The position numbers and the translations under genes were made by a program. Under the pieces are notes generated by a model. It saw only the letters and a program-made list of their open reading frames with translations, was not told the origin of the DNA and ran no database searches. Shown one piece after another: positions 1 through 8,725 of a stretch of DNA of 64,000 bases (positions are counted from its first letter, which is position 1; each line of letters starts with the position of its first letter). This stretch comes from an uncultured Prevotellaceae bacterium (GTDB lineage: Bacteria; Bacteroidota; Bacteroidia; Bacteroidales; Bacteroidaceae), in NCBI GenBank assembly GCA_900315455.1, contig OMZE01000009.1, positions 1 through 64,000 on the forward strand, given 5' to 3'.

Positions 1-1
1 A

Positions 2-382
2 GGAAGCAAAATCTATTATTTAGGTGATATCTTTTGGGGATACCACGTTACAAATCCCAAGGAATATCTCGTCTATGATTTCGATTGGCAGATTGGCAAG
101 GAGATACCCATTTATTTCACCATGAATGGGGATGTGGTGTACGATACCATTACGGAAATCGACCAAGCAGAGATGCTCGACGGGAACTCATATGAATGTA
201 TTTACAGGCCGGGAAGCAAAGACCTGCTGCAAGTGAAGGGCATCGGCAACCTCAGCAATAACGGTGGCCTGTTCCACTATTTGATTGACTTCCCCTGGGA
301 TGGGTCTACGCTACGATACAAGCGGGTGATGAACTTCACTCGTGACGGACAGCTAATTTACCAGTGGGGAAGAAAAACTTAG
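2..382 (+). CDS. 3' end of a secreted or surface protein gene, unknown family (partial)
   Basis: The reading frame is open from the left edge of the window to a TAG at 380-382, so the 5' end lies outside. The visible 126 residues are rich in beta-type sequence with many aromatic residues (for example DIFWGYHV, LIDFPWDGSTLRY) and match no family I recognise. The stop is probably premature. Removing one G from the GGGG run at 366-369 joins this frame to a continuation ending at 525-527 that carries the conserved C-terminal tail seen on other secreted proteins here. That supports an exported protein and a recent frameshift or a sequencing error. Function unknown. Confidence 0.55.
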   Translation, partial: GSKIYYLGDIFWGYHVTNPKEYLVYDFDWQIGKEIPIYFTMNGDVVYDTITEIDQAEMLDGNSYECIYRPGSKDLLQVKGIGNLSNNGGLFHYLIDFPWDGSTLRYKRVMNFTRDGQLIYQWGRKT

Positions 383-389
383 TATTGAG

Positions 390-527
390 ATGGCAGAAAA
401 TGAGTCTTCCATAGAAGATGGGATGGTCTATACCTGCGACGGAAGACGTGTGGCTCAAGGAGCAGATATTCACCGACTGCCCAAAGGTGTGTATATTCAG
501 AATGGGAAGAAGCGGGTGGTGAAGTGA
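390..527 (+). pseudogene. Out-of-frame C-terminal tail of the preceding gene
   Basis: A 45-codon frame starts at an ATG at 390 and ends in TGA at 525-527. It includes the pattern YTCDGRRV, then LPKGVYIQNGKKRVVK, the same tail found at the ends of the S41 peptidase, the beta-helix protein and the LRR protein in this window. It lies one base out of frame with the gene ending at 382. The simplest reading is that both are one protein split by an extra G at 366-369. It is unlikely to be a free-standing gene. Confidence 0.5.
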
Positions 528-536
528 GGGGGCTGA

Positions 537-824
537 GTCCCGGCGGCATGGAAAGCGGAATCCACTACTTATTTCTCCAAAGTAGGAACAACGCCTGCTC
601 GTCAGATCGCATATAAATATACTGAAGAAGTTGAAGGAGGATTCTCTATCTCGAAAGAAGAAATGCGTTATACCAAGGATTTTCAGGATCGCATAGGTGT
701 TTCTTTCCAACTTCATGTCATGCTGTACGATGGAAACCAAGCAGTAGGCATAGATGGCAACATAGATTTGAATTCTTACGGCATAGGTGGATTGTCGGGG
801 CATTTTCCAATGACTATTTTTTGA
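537..824 (+). pseudogene. Gene remnant without a start codon
   Basis: A frame of 95 codons is open from just after an upstream TGA (534) to TGA at 822-824. It reads like real protein (VGTTPARQIAYKYTEE, SFQLHVMLYDGNQAVG, GGLSGHFPMTIF) but the first ATG is at 663, well inside. It looks like the 3' part of a lost gene. No family was recognised. A 53-codon ORF starting at 663 is possible but has no visible promoter. Confidence 0.3.
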
Positions 825-917
825 ATCGCGGAGACGGAGAGGAACCACTCTGACAGAAAAAAGGTTCACTTTCCTGAAAAATTCTCAGAGAGAGTTCGTT
901 TATTCAGATTATTTGTT

Positions 918-925
918 TATCTTTG
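918..925 (+). promoter_or_regulatory. Putative -7 box (TATCTTTG) upstream of GH28-CDF operon
   Basis: TATCTTTG fits the Bacteroidetes -7 consensus TAnnTTTG exactly. A weak -33-like TTCG lies at 896-899, 18 nt upstream. The distance to the GH28 start is about 190 nt, so a long leader would be needed. Inferred from motif only. Confidence 0.3.
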
Positions 926-985
926 CCTTATTGTGGACGACTATGCCCCTCTTGCTTTTCAGCACAGGGCAAATGGAAATTCTGA

Positions 986-1075
986 CAAGAAAAATCGCGG
1001 GTCTGGTACGACCTCTTCGTGAAACTCGGTGACAAACTTTACCATTCCCCTGCCGAGCGCATCCACATCTGGTAA
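986..1075 (+). pseudogene. Short gene remnant upstream of the polygalacturonase
   Basis: Thirty codons in one frame, ending with TAA at 1073-1075, read VWYDLFVKLGDKLYHSPAER and then IHIW. The composition is protein-like but there is no start codon. It is probably a decayed C-terminus. The rest of 825-1118 holds a TAtcTTTG box at 918-925 and nothing else I can support. Confidence 0.2.
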
Positions 1076-1118
1076 AGGGTCTGGCTAATAGTAAAAAATT
1101 ATTAAAATTATAGCAACT

Positions 1119-2519
1119 ATGCAGTCAAATCGCATTCTTCTTATCTATATTCTGACAGTTCTGTCGGTGTTGGCGGCACAAGCCATGCCCGGAGTATATC
1201 ATGTGCAGGATTTCGGGGCGAAAGGAGACGGCAAGACACTCGACCATACAGCCATCAACAAGGCCATAGAGGCTGCCACGAACAACGGTGGCGGACAAGT
1301 AATACTTTCGGCGGGCACCTATCTCTGCGGCAGCATCCACTTGAAGAGCAACGTCGACCTTCACCTGATGGCAGGAGCCACCATTCTCGCCGCTCCTGCT
1401 GAACTGAAGGCATACGACGAGAGCGAGGTATTCGGTGGTCCTGAGTACCAGGATGGCGGGCACACCTATTTCCACAACAGCCTCATCTGGGCGGAGGACC
1501 AGCAAAACATCAGCATCACAGGCCATGGCATGATTGACGGAGAGGGACTGACAAGGCACGACACCGAGAACGCCGGCAACGTGCAGGGAGGCTCTATCGG
1601 CACTGGCGACAAGTCCATCGCGCTGAAACGATGCCGCAATGTGACCATACGCGACATCACCATCTACCGTGGCGGCCACTTTGCCATCATCGCCACGGGG
1701 TGCGACATCGGCACCATCGACAACGTGACTATCGACACCAACCGCGATGGTATCGACATCGACTGCTGCAAATACTTCACCGTGAGCAATACGAAGGTGA
1801 ACACACCCAACGACGACGCCATCGTACTGAAGAGTTCGTATGCCCTAAAACGTCCTGTTCTCTGCGAGCACATCCTTATCACCAACTGCATCGTGACAGG
1901 CTATAAACTCGGTACGTTTCTCGACGGCACCTATGTTCCAGAGAAAGTGAACTGGGTGTGCGGACGCATCAAACTCGGCACCGAGTCTAACGGAGGCTAC
2001 CGCAATATCACCATCTCCAACTGCTCGTGCATGTGGAGCAGCGGACTCGCTTTCGAGGAGGTGGACCAAGGACGTATGGAGAACATCGTCGTCAACAACA
2101 TCTCGCTGAGCCATGTGCACCATTATCCCATCTATATCACGACAGGCTGCCGCAACCGCGGACCGAAAGAACGCACCGAGGTCTCATCAGCCCGCGACAT
2201 TTCCATCAGCAATGTGATTGCCGACGACTGCGATTCCCTGGCAGGCATTATCGTTACAGGCATGGAAGGTGCTCCCATCCGCAACGTATCGCTATCCAAC
2301 ATCCGCATCCAATACCGGGGCGGAGGCAAGAAAGTGACCACACCGTATAGGGAGCAGGGCACCAACTATCCAGAGCCCCGCTGGGCAGGCCCCACCCCCG
2401 CCTATGGCCTGTTTGCCCGTCATGTCGACGGCCTTCGTCTGCAAAATGTAAAATTCGAACTGATGCGCCCCGACGAGCGTCCCGACATCATCATGGAGGA
2501 TGTCAGGTTGGAGGATTGA
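1119..2519 (+). CDS. Secreted GH28 polygalacturonase-family glycoside hydrolase
   Basis: A 466-residue protein with a signal peptide (residues 1-22, ending LAAQA) followed by the N-terminal beta-helix entry motif YHVQDFGAKGDGKT of pectin-active GH28 enzymes. The right-handed beta-helix carries the expected catalytic set: N-R-D-G at 208-211, the Asp pair in N-D-D-A at 231-234, and R-I-K at 283-285. The usual G-H strand is not obvious before RIK, which fits the exo-acting or rhamnogalacturonan-side-chain subgroup rather than classical endo-polygalacturonase. The role is hydrolysis of galacturonic acid linkages in pectin, in the periplasm or at the cell surface. The CDF transporter gene starts 3 nt after its stop, so the two are probably co-transcribed. 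The family is certain from motifs; the exact substrate is not. Confidence 0.9.
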   Translation: MQSNRILLIYILTVLSVLAAQAMPGVYHVQDFGAKGDGKTLDHTAINKAIEAATNNGGGQVILSAGTYLCGSIHLKSNVDLHLMAGATILAAPAELKAYDESEVFGGPEYQDGGHTYFHNSLIWAEDQQNISITGHGMIDGEGLTRHDTENAGNVQGGSIGTGDKSIALKRCRNVTIRDITIYRGGHFAIIATGCDIGTIDNVTIDTNRDGIDIDCCKYFTVSNTKVNTPNDDAIVLKSSYALKRPVLCEHILITNCIVTGYKLGTFLDGTYVPEKVNWVCGRIKLGTESNGGYRNITISNCSCMWSSGLAFEEVDQGRMENIVVNNISLSHVHHYPIYITTGCRNRGPKERTEVSSARDISISNVIADDCDSLAGIIVTGMEGAPIRNVSLSNIRIQYRGGGKKVTTPYREQGTNYPEPRWAGPTPAYGLFARHVDGLRLQNVKFELMRPDERPDIIMEDVRLED

Positions 2520-2522
2520 AAA

Positions 2523-3416
2523 ATGAATTCGAGAGAGAAAGAGATTTATAAAGTGACGTTGGTGGGCAGCGCCGGCAACATGGCATTGCTCACATTCAAG
2601 TTCATTGCCGGTATCGTAGGACACAGTTCGGCAATGATTGCCGATGCCGTACACTCCCTGTCCGACTTCATCACCGACATCATTGTCATCCTCTTCGTCA
2701 GAATCAGCGCGAAGCCTCAGGATGAGTCACACGACTACGGCCATGGCAAGTTCGAGACGATAGCCTCGTTTGTCATTGGTCTGGCACTGGTTGCCGCAGC
2801 CACCGGCATCATCTTCTCTGGAGGCATGAAACTGGCCAAATGGTTGGAGGGAGAACAATTGGAGGCACCGGGCAAACTTGCCCTCTGGGCAGCCCTCCTC
2901 TCCATCCTCGTGAAAGAAGGACTATACCATTACACCGTCAGGAAAGGCAAAACGCTTCATTCGCAGGCGGTAGAGGCCAACGCCTGGCACCACCGCAGCG
3001 ACGCCCTCTCTTCGATAGGAGCAGCCATCGGTATCGGTGGAGCCATTCTCTTAGGCAACCGCTGGACGGTGCTCGACCCTCTTGCCTCGGTCGTCGTCGG
3101 CGCCATGTTGGTGAAGGTGGCGGTTGGTTTGCTGAAGACCAGCATTGGCGAACTGACGGAATGTTCGCTTCCCGAAGACACCGAGAACGAGATAGTGCAG
3201 ATTATCCAGTCGTATCCCAACGTGTACGAGCCACATAACCTCCGCACCCGAAGGATTGGCAACAGGATAGCCATCGAGGCGCATGTGCGCATGAACGGTG
3301 ACATCACGCTGACAGAGGCGCACAACAGGGCCACCGACATCGAGCATCAACTCAAGTCAAGGTTCGGCAAGTCTACGCACGTCACTATCCACATGGAACC
3401 GACGAAAGAAAAGTGA
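2523..3416 (+). CDS. Cation diffusion facilitator (CDF) family transporter
   Basis: A 297-residue inner-membrane protein with the CDF pattern: hydrophobic segments separated by short loops, the metal-site motif DAVHSLSD (H44, D48) in the second segment and HHRSDALSS (H156/H157, D160) in the fifth, then a cytoplasmic ferredoxin-like C-terminal domain ending THVTIHMEP. CDF proteins export Zn2+, Fe2+, Mn2+ or similar divalent metals by proton antiport. Both metal-site His/Asp pairs are present, so it should be functional. The gene starts 3 nt after the GH28 stop. The link to pectin breakdown is positional only, though pectin binds divalent cations. Metal specificity cannot be read from the sequence. 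Confidence 0.9.
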   Translation: MNSREKEIYKVTLVGSAGNMALLTFKFIAGIVGHSSAMIADAVHSLSDFITDIIVILFVRISAKPQDESHDYGHGKFETIASFVIGLALVAAATGIIFSGGMKLAKWLEGEQLEAPGKLALWAALLSILVKEGLYHYTVRKGKTLHSQAVEANAWHHRSDALSSIGAAIGIGGAILLGNRWTVLDPLASVVVGAMLVKVAVGLLKTSIGELTECSLPEDTENEIVQIIQSYPNVYEPHNLRTRRIGNRIAIEAHVRMNGDITLTEAHNRATDIEHQLKSRFGKSTHVTIHMEPTKEK

Positions 3417-3433
3417 AAGCCTTAGCGCATATT

Positions 3434-3450
3434 GTATTTGTTTCAAATAC
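3434..3450. promoter_or_regulatory. Small perfect inverted repeat GTATTTG-TTT-CAAATAC
   Basis: Two 7-nt arms are separated by TTT, just after the CDF stop and about 90 nt before the GH51 start. There is no T-run, so it is a poor terminator. It could be an operator for the arabinofuranosidase gene. Motif-only evidence. Confidence 0.25.
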
Positions 3451-3538
3451 TAACTGAATTGTATCATTTGAAAATGTTTCCAATGTGGTTTCAGTTTTTT
3501 TCACTAACTTAGCGACAAAAACCAAAACCATATCATTC

Positions 3539-5527
3539 ATGAAACGAGTATTTTTCTTTGCTGTAGCCTTCTTGGCAGCAACAACGGGCATGTGGGCTCA
3601 GAAGTCCATGAAAGCCCCCGCAGGTGGCAAAGCCATCAGCGACGAACTTATCGGCATCTTCTTCGAAGACATCAGCAGCGCCGCCGACGGCGGTCTCTAT
3701 GCCGAACTGTTGCAAAACGGTTCGTTTGAGTTCAATCCCACAGAGCGCGACGGCTGGGGAGCCGGTACGGCATGGCGCATGGTGCGCCCCGGCCACTCCT
3801 TAGGTCACCTGGCCCCGTGCAGCGAGCGCCCCATCCATGCCAACAACCCCACGTTCATGCGTCTGTTCATCGAGCGCGTGGGCCATTACTACGACTACAA
3901 AGGCTGGACGGGCTATGGTCTTCAGAACGACGGTTTCGACGGTATCCCCCTGAAAGCCGGCGCAAGTTACCATTTCTCCGCCTTCATGCGCAACATCAAG
4001 GGTGATGCCAAGCAAGTGAGGGTGGTGCTTGTCGAACCGCAGCAGGGTTTTGGTAAAGACCCCAAACTCATTGCCGAGACCACCTTCGACGTGAGCACGG
4101 GCGACTGGAAGAAATACGAGGCCGACCTCGTTGCCGGGAGCGACGTGTCGAAAGCACAGTTGCAGATTCTTTCCCTCACCACCGGTACGATGGATGTCGA
4201 CATGGTGTCGCTGATGCCTGCCGACACCTATAAAGGGCATGGCATGCGCAAGGACCTAGCACAGGCCCTCGCCGACCTGCACCCGAAGTTCATGCGCTTC
4301 CCCGGCGGTTGCGTGGTGCACGGTGGCGGCGACGGTTTCTGGAACACCTACCGTTGGAAGACCACGGTGGGACCGAAGGAGCAGCGCCGTGGCTTGAAGA
4401 ACACCTGGGGCTACCACCAGTCGATGGGTCTTGGCTACTTCGAGTATTTCCAGTTCTGTGAAGACCTGGGCATGGAGCCTGTCCCCATCCTTCCGTGTGG
4501 TGTGAGTTGCCAAGGCACCAATGGTGGCTGGTTCATGAAAGACCAGGCTCAAGACTGGGTTCCCATGGACGAGATGGAGGAATGGGTGAACGAAGCCCTT
4601 GACCTGATAGAATGGGCGAATGGCGATGTCACCACGAAGTGGGGCCGCATCCGTGCCGAGGCAGGCCATCCCAAGCCCTTCAACCTGAAATACCTGGGTC
4701 TGGGCAACGAGGAGCGCATCTCACCGGAGTTCATCGAGCGTTTCAAATACATCTACAACCGCGTGCGGGCCGCCCATCCCGAGATTGTCATCGTGGGAAC
4801 TGCCGGTCCTGGCTCACACCCCGGCAATCCTGACTTCGATAGAGGCTGGAAACTGGCAGAGGAAATCGACTTGCCCATCCTCGATGAGCACTACTATGAG
4901 CCGCACGACTTCTTCCTCACCAAGCGCCAGTACGACGACTACCCACGCGACCGCAAGACGAAGGTTTACCTGGGTGAGTATGCTGCCAAGGACAAGAAAC
5001 TCATCGATGCCCTTGCAGAGGGTCTTTACCTGCTCCATGTGGAGCGCAACGGCGACGTGGTTTGCATGACTTCCTATGCGCCTCTCTTTGCCCGCCGCGA
5101 CAACACCAACTGGAATCCCGACCTCATCTATTTCGACAACGAGCGTCCGTATCTCACCTGCAGTTACTATGTGCAGAAAATGTTCGGCGAGTCGTCGGGC
5201 AACTACTACTATGGCGACTGTGTGACCATTGCCGATGCCAGCAACCTGCAGGGACAGTCGGTGATTCTCAACACGAAGACCCGCAAACTCTTCGTGAAGA
5301 TGTGCAACGCCAGTGGCGAAACGAAGAAGGCATCCATCAACCTCTCCCGTTTCAAGGGGATGAAGTCTGTTGCCACGATGACCGTGCTCAAGGGACAGCC
5401 CAACGACGAGAACAACTACGATGCACAGCCCATCCAACCCGTCATGTCGAGATACACCCCGAAGAGCAAGACGCAACTCGACCTCGAGCCCTACTCCTTC
5501 GTCATGCTGGAGATAGATTTGAAATAG
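3539..5527 (+). CDS. Secreted GH51 alpha-L-arabinofuranosidase
   Basis: A 662-residue protein. The ATG at 3539 is chosen because it begins a good signal peptide (MKRVFFFAVAFLAATTGMWA); an in-frame GTG at 3485 would add 18 non-signal residues. After an N-terminal region with a carbohydrate-binding-like beta-sandwich (about residues 130-225, around YHFSAFMRN) comes the TIM barrel with MRFPGGCVVHGG. The acid/base Glu is in LGLGNEE (E391) and the probable nucleophile in YLGEYA (E480). The C-terminal beta domain of alpha-L-AFases follows (about 530-660). The enzyme releases arabinose from arabinan or arabinoxylan side chains, matching the neighbouring pectin and xylan enzymes. A degenerate -7 box (TAACTTAG, 3505-3512) lies upstream, so it may have its own promoter. 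Confidence 0.93.
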   Translation: MKRVFFFAVAFLAATTGMWAQKSMKAPAGGKAISDELIGIFFEDISSAADGGLYAELLQNGSFEFNPTERDGWGAGTAWRMVRPGHSLGHLAPCSERPIHANNPTFMRLFIERVGHYYDYKGWTGYGLQNDGFDGIPLKAGASYHFSAFMRNIKGDAKQVRVVLVEPQQGFGKDPKLIAETTFDVSTGDWKKYEADLVAGSDVSKAQLQILSLTTGTMDVDMVSLMPADTYKGHGMRKDLAQALADLHPKFMRFPGGCVVHGGGDGFWNTYRWKTTVGPKEQRRGLKNTWGYHQSMGLGYFEYFQFCEDLGMEPVPILPCGVSCQGTNGGWFMKDQAQDWVPMDEMEEWVNEALDLIEWANGDVTTKWGRIRAEAGHPKPFNLKYLGLGNEERISPEFIERFKYIYNRVRAAHPEIVIVGTAGPGSHPGNPDFDRGWKLAEEIDLPILDEHYYEPHDFFLTKRQYDDYPRDRKTKVYLGEYAAKDKKLIDALAEGLYLLHVERNGDVVCMTSYAPLFARRDNTNWNPDLIYFDNERPYLTCSYYVQKMFGESSGNYYYGDCVTIADASNLQGQSVILNTKTRKLFVKMCNASGETKKASINLSRFKGMKSVATMTVLKGQPNDENNYDAQPIQPVMSRYTPKSKTQLDLEPYSFVMLEIDLK

Positions 5528-5580
5528 GAAAACGCTTTATCTGATTCCAAAGCGACCTGATTCCAAAATGACTGAAATTT

Positions 5581-5668
5581 CCCCTCGACCCATTACAGCG
5601 TCGAGGGGAAATTCTTTTAGCAACATAGTTGCGACCATAGGTGCGGATTTCGTCCGCCCCCCACGACT
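5581..5668. repeat. Dispersed intergenic repeat, copy A (with hairpin)
   Basis: It begins with a hairpin CCCCTCGA/TCGAGGGG (5581-5588 and 5601-5608) and continues with TAGCAACATAGTTGCG and GGTGCGGATTTCGTCCGC. The same order of motifs occurs at 29316-29456 (inverted) and 33271-33440, with a short piece at 37916-37950. It lies just downstream of the GH51 stop and may help terminate that transcript. Confidence 0.6.
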
Positions 5669-5712
5669 TCGGGAGAAATGCGCGCAGACCTTTGGCTTGG
5701 ACAGAAAAAAGA

Positions 5713-5748
5713 AGTAGAGATGCCTATCAGGTGTCTCTACTTTTTTTC
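5713..5748 (+). terminator. Rho-independent terminator after GH51
   Basis: An 8-bp stem AGTAGAGA (5713-5720) / TCTCTACT (5734-5741) is followed directly by a run of seven or more T. It is placed 190 nt after the arabinofuranosidase stop, beyond the dispersed repeat. Confidence 0.7.
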
Positions 5749-5770
5749 TTATCTTCACCAAAGCACCACG

Positions 5771-5803
5771 AAAAAAATCCCGCCAATGGCGTGCATTGGC
5801 GGG
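5771..5803 (-). terminator. Rho-independent terminator of the GH10 gene
   Basis: A perfect 10-bp stem CCCGCCAATG (5779-5788) / CATTGGCGGG (5794-5803) with a 5-nt loop is preceded on the plus strand by seven A. On the minus strand this is a strong hairpin followed by a T-run, 31 nt past the xylanase stop codon. Confidence 0.85.
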
Positions 5804-5833
5804 ATGACCTTGCCGTTGCAAGGCTATGAATAA

Positions 5834-8506
5834 TTACCTATTGATGAATTTCTTTCCGTTCTTGATAACGACACCCTTGTAGTTGCCGTTCACCTTCACA
5901 CCATAGAGGTTATAGGTGTCGCCCGAAGCACGCTGTGAGCCATCAGCCACATCCTCTATGCCGAGGTCCTCCACGAGTATGGCCTCCACCTTGTCGATAT
6001 TGCAATACGGTCCGGTGATGGTGAGGCGGAACACGTGCGTGCCGGCATCTAGCACTGCCTCAGCACTGCCTGCCACCACCCTGTAGGTGTCCCAGGAACT
6101 GTTGCCCGTTTGTGGCACATTAAACTGGCAGAGGGTGTTCACCGTTCCGTTCTTCAACAGTCCGAGGCTGAACCCGGAGTTGGTGAGACCCGAAGAGGCA
6201 GTACCCTCGAAGGCATAACGGCCCGTCTTGTTCACCGTCACCGTATACTCCGTCCACTCTCCGTTGGCAGTATAACCGAGCGCATAGCCATTATTTCCGG
6301 TCACGATATCCACGCCTTCGTTGTCATTGCGGTAGTGCACGTTGCCCTCATCCTCAGCGTCAGAGTCGTGGAAGGTGAATCCTTCGCCACCCTTGTCGAA
6401 GTCCTCAGCCTCGATGATGCCTGGGAAACATGCCAGGGCATTATAAGGGATGCGCCTGTTGTTCACCATGAGCACATAGTCTGCCACCTTCGACAGTCTG
6501 CCCTCGTTGTCGACGGCCACAGCAGAGTACTTGAAATTACCCTTCGTGGTTGGCGTGAAAGTATAGTCGAACGGCTGACTGTCGAGCGTCTTGAACAGCA
6601 CGTCGTTGCGATAGAGGATGACCTTGTCGATGGTGCCTGTGGGCGAAGATGCTGTAATGCTCAGCGTGGTCTCCTCGCCGAGGACGGCAGGATCGGGATT
6701 GGCTGTGACAGTGATGTCGATATTCTCGTCCACCTCCACATGCTTGAACACCAACTTGTCGATATTGCAACTGCTGCCCGTGATGTTGATGCGGAAGATG
6801 TGCAGTCCGGCCTCCAGTGGCACGAGCAAGCGTCCGTGCAGCGTGCTGTAGGTATCCCAGTTGTTCGACTGCAGGCAAGGCACAACGATGTTGTTGGTGA
6901 GCGGTGTCAGTTCATCGTTCTCATTGAGCGACAGGCTGAACGAAGAATTGTTGACACCCGACGATACGATGGCATCATACTCATACACGCCAGCCTCTTT
7001 CACGTCGACGGTATATTCCAGCCACTCACCGCTACTGGTATAGCCAATGGCATACCCGCCATTGCCAGTAACGATATCCACGCCCTCGCTGTCGTTACGA
7101 TAGGCCGATGTGCCCTCGTTCTGGTTGTCGGAATCATGATAGGTCATACCCTCTGCGCCCGAGTCGAAATTCTCGCCCTCAAGCGTGCCAGGCAGTTCGA
7201 TGGCGCCCTTGAACGGTGCGCGCGGACTGTATGCCCTCACTCCAGAGTAGCGCTCATACTCCGAGCCGTCGGTGGCCACCACCACCGCTTTCACGTCATG
7301 ACGCCCTGAGGTGGTAGGCACGAAGGAAGTAGCAAAAGGTTCCTGGTTCATCGTGCATTGCAAGTTGCCGTCCACATACAGGTCGATATGGTCGATGGTC
7401 TTGGTTTTCAGCCGTGCATTGATGGTCACTGCCACCTCCTCGTCTACCGTCACCTTCACCGGACTGCACTTCACATATACCGATGCCTCTTTCTTCATGC
7501 CGGGATACGGACTCCTCGCGTTCTTGGCAGCATCGGTCTGCATATACTCACGCAACCATGTCATGGCAGGACGGTCCTTTCCGTCTCTGATGATGCCGGA
7601 GTTGCCGTCTGTGGTCCATGTGGCACCATAGATATAGCCCCAGAGGGTGATGCCGGCACAGTAGTCCGACTCCCACATATATGGTATCTGCTCCTGATAG
7701 CGCTGCAACTGCAACTGGTCGTCGGTGGTGCCGATGTCATACTCCGTGCTGTACATCGGCATCTTCAATGCGTCCTGAATCTCTGTCATCGCATTCTTGA
7801 AGTCATTGAGATTCATGTCGGTGAGGTCGTGCGACTGACAGCCGTAGGCATCAACGGGAGCGCCATAGTCGCGCATCGTCCTCACAAGGTCGATGAACTG
7901 TGCACGCTGCCACTGGAAGGTGTTGTAGTCATTATAGATGAGGATGGCATCCGGCCAACGTTCATGAGCCAATTCAAAAGCCTTGATAATCCAGTCGTAG
8001 CCAGTTTTTCCATCACCGCCGAGGGCCTCTTTGTAGGGAGCCGGCTGGTGACCTGCCACCGCCTCATTCACCACATCGATGAGAGGGAGGTCGGGATAGC
8101 GTTCCTTCACGGCGTCCATCCACTCTACGATAGCCTCATACTGCTGTTCTGGTGAAAGGTTGTTGAGCCAGTTGGGATACTGTGCGCCCCAGATGAGACA
8201 GTGGAACTTGAAGGGGAAGTTGTGCTGTTTGGCATAGTTGTAGGAGTTGTCGCACCCCCAATTGAACTGCCCACGGGCATTTCCCTCTATCGACCCCCAT
8301 TTCGACTCGTTCTCTGGAGTAATCTGGTTCCAGAGCGTATGGAAAGGTTCGTTTCCATAGTCCACCTGATAACGTGTGGTGATGTTGCCCAGGAATTTGT
8401 CTGGATTCGAAGACAACTGGGCAGAGGCATTTGTCGTGAACAGGCAAGCAGCCGACACGACGATGCCAGCGAGTAATGAATTTTGCAAATAGCGCATAGG
8501 AAGCAT
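5834..8506 (-). CDS. Secreted GH10 endo-beta-1,4-xylanase with two Ig-like and two CBM6 modules
   Basis: An 890-residue modular enzyme. A signal peptide (about 1-30, ending NASAQ) is followed by the GH10 barrel (about 31-325) with the acid/base Glu in LIDVVNEA (E148) and nucleophile in YSTEYD (E255). Next come an Ig-like linker (about 342-428), a CBM6 (about 435-590, EGENFDSG...SGEWLEYTV), a second Ig-like unit (about 595-685) and a second CBM6 (about 695-845, EAEDFDKG...NGEWTEYTV). The conserved secretion-type tail ends the protein (NLYGVKV...KGVVIKNGKKF). The two CBM6 modules repeat the same pattern and probably arose by duplication. It cleaves xylan backbones extracellularly. Met4 is an equally plausible start. 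A TAACTTTG -7 box lies upstream and a strong terminator downstream, so it appears monocistronic. Confidence 0.94.
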   Translation of the reverse strand: MLPMRYLQNSLLAGIVVSAACLFTTNASAQLSSNPDKFLGNITTRYQVDYGNEPFHTLWNQITPENESKWGSIEGNARGQFNWGCDNSYNYAKQHNFPFKFHCLIWGAQYPNWLNNLSPEQQYEAIVEWMDAVKERYPDLPLIDVVNEAVAGHQPAPYKEALGGDGKTGYDWIIKAFELAHERWPDAILIYNDYNTFQWQRAQFIDLVRTMRDYGAPVDAYGCQSHDLTDMNLNDFKNAMTEIQDALKMPMYSTEYDIGTTDDQLQLQRYQEQIPYMWESDYCAGITLWGYIYGATWTTDGNSGIIRDGKDRPAMTWLREYMQTDAAKNARSPYPGMKKEASVYVKCSPVKVTVDEEVAVTINARLKTKTIDHIDLYVDGNLQCTMNQEPFATSFVPTTSGRHDVKAVVVATDGSEYERYSGVRAYSPRAPFKGAIELPGTLEGENFDSGAEGMTYHDSDNQNEGTSAYRNDSEGVDIVTGNGGYAIGYTSSGEWLEYTVDVKEAGVYEYDAIVSSGVNNSSFSLSLNENDELTPLTNNIVVPCLQSNNWDTYSTLHGRLLVPLEAGLHIFRINITGSSCNIDKLVFKHVEVDENIDITVTANPDPAVLGEETTLSITASSPTGTIDKVILYRNDVLFKTLDSQPFDYTFTPTTKGNFKYSAVAVDNEGRLSKVADYVLMVNNRRIPYNALACFPGIIEAEDFDKGGEGFTFHDSDAEDEGNVHYRNDNEGVDIVTGNNGYALGYTANGEWTEYTVTVNKTGRYAFEGTASSGLTNSGFSLGLLKNGTVNTLCQFNVPQTGNSSWDTYRVVAGSAEAVLDAGTHVFRLTITGPYCNIDKVEAILVEDLGIEDVADGSQRASGDTYNLYGVKVNGNYKGVVIKNGKKFINR

Positions 8507-8548
8507 ATAGATTTTGGTTAGTTATTCGGCGATGTGTCTTCGCTACGG

Positions 8549-8556
8549 CAAAGTTA
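8549..8556 (-). promoter_or_regulatory. -7 box for the GH10 xylanase gene
   Basis: Minus-strand TAACTTTG matches TAnnTTTG about 43 nt before the xylanase start. No clear -33 TTTG was found. Confidence 0.4.
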
Positions 8557-8694
8557 CGTATAAATGTGCTCATCCCCCTTTTGATATGTTACATATATTT
8601 TAGCAAAAAAGACACAAAAGCCAAAATCATCTGAACGCCCCATCTCAATTCCTAAAAAATGTTGTCAAAACCACCATGTTTGACCGAAAAAGCG

Positions 8695-8702
8695 TAATTT
8701 TG
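8695..8702 (+). promoter_or_regulatory. -7 box for the membrane-anchored regulator
   Basis: TAATTTTG matches the -7 consensus 23 nt upstream of the ATG at 8726. A TTTG at 8679-8682 is too close to be a standard -33 box. Confidence 0.45.
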
Positions 8703-8725
8703 CCCTATCATCATTTCTTACTGTC

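Noticed and set aside
336-869. Long open frame on the minus strand
   Set aside because: Low-complexity, Cys/His/Ser-rich translation with no promoter; it crosses the tail and remnant sequences that read as protein on the plus strand.
6110-7309. 399-codon open frame on the plus strand
   Set aside because: Antisense shadow of the GH10/CBM6 gene, which has clear catalytic and binding motifs; the shadow has no recognisable domain.
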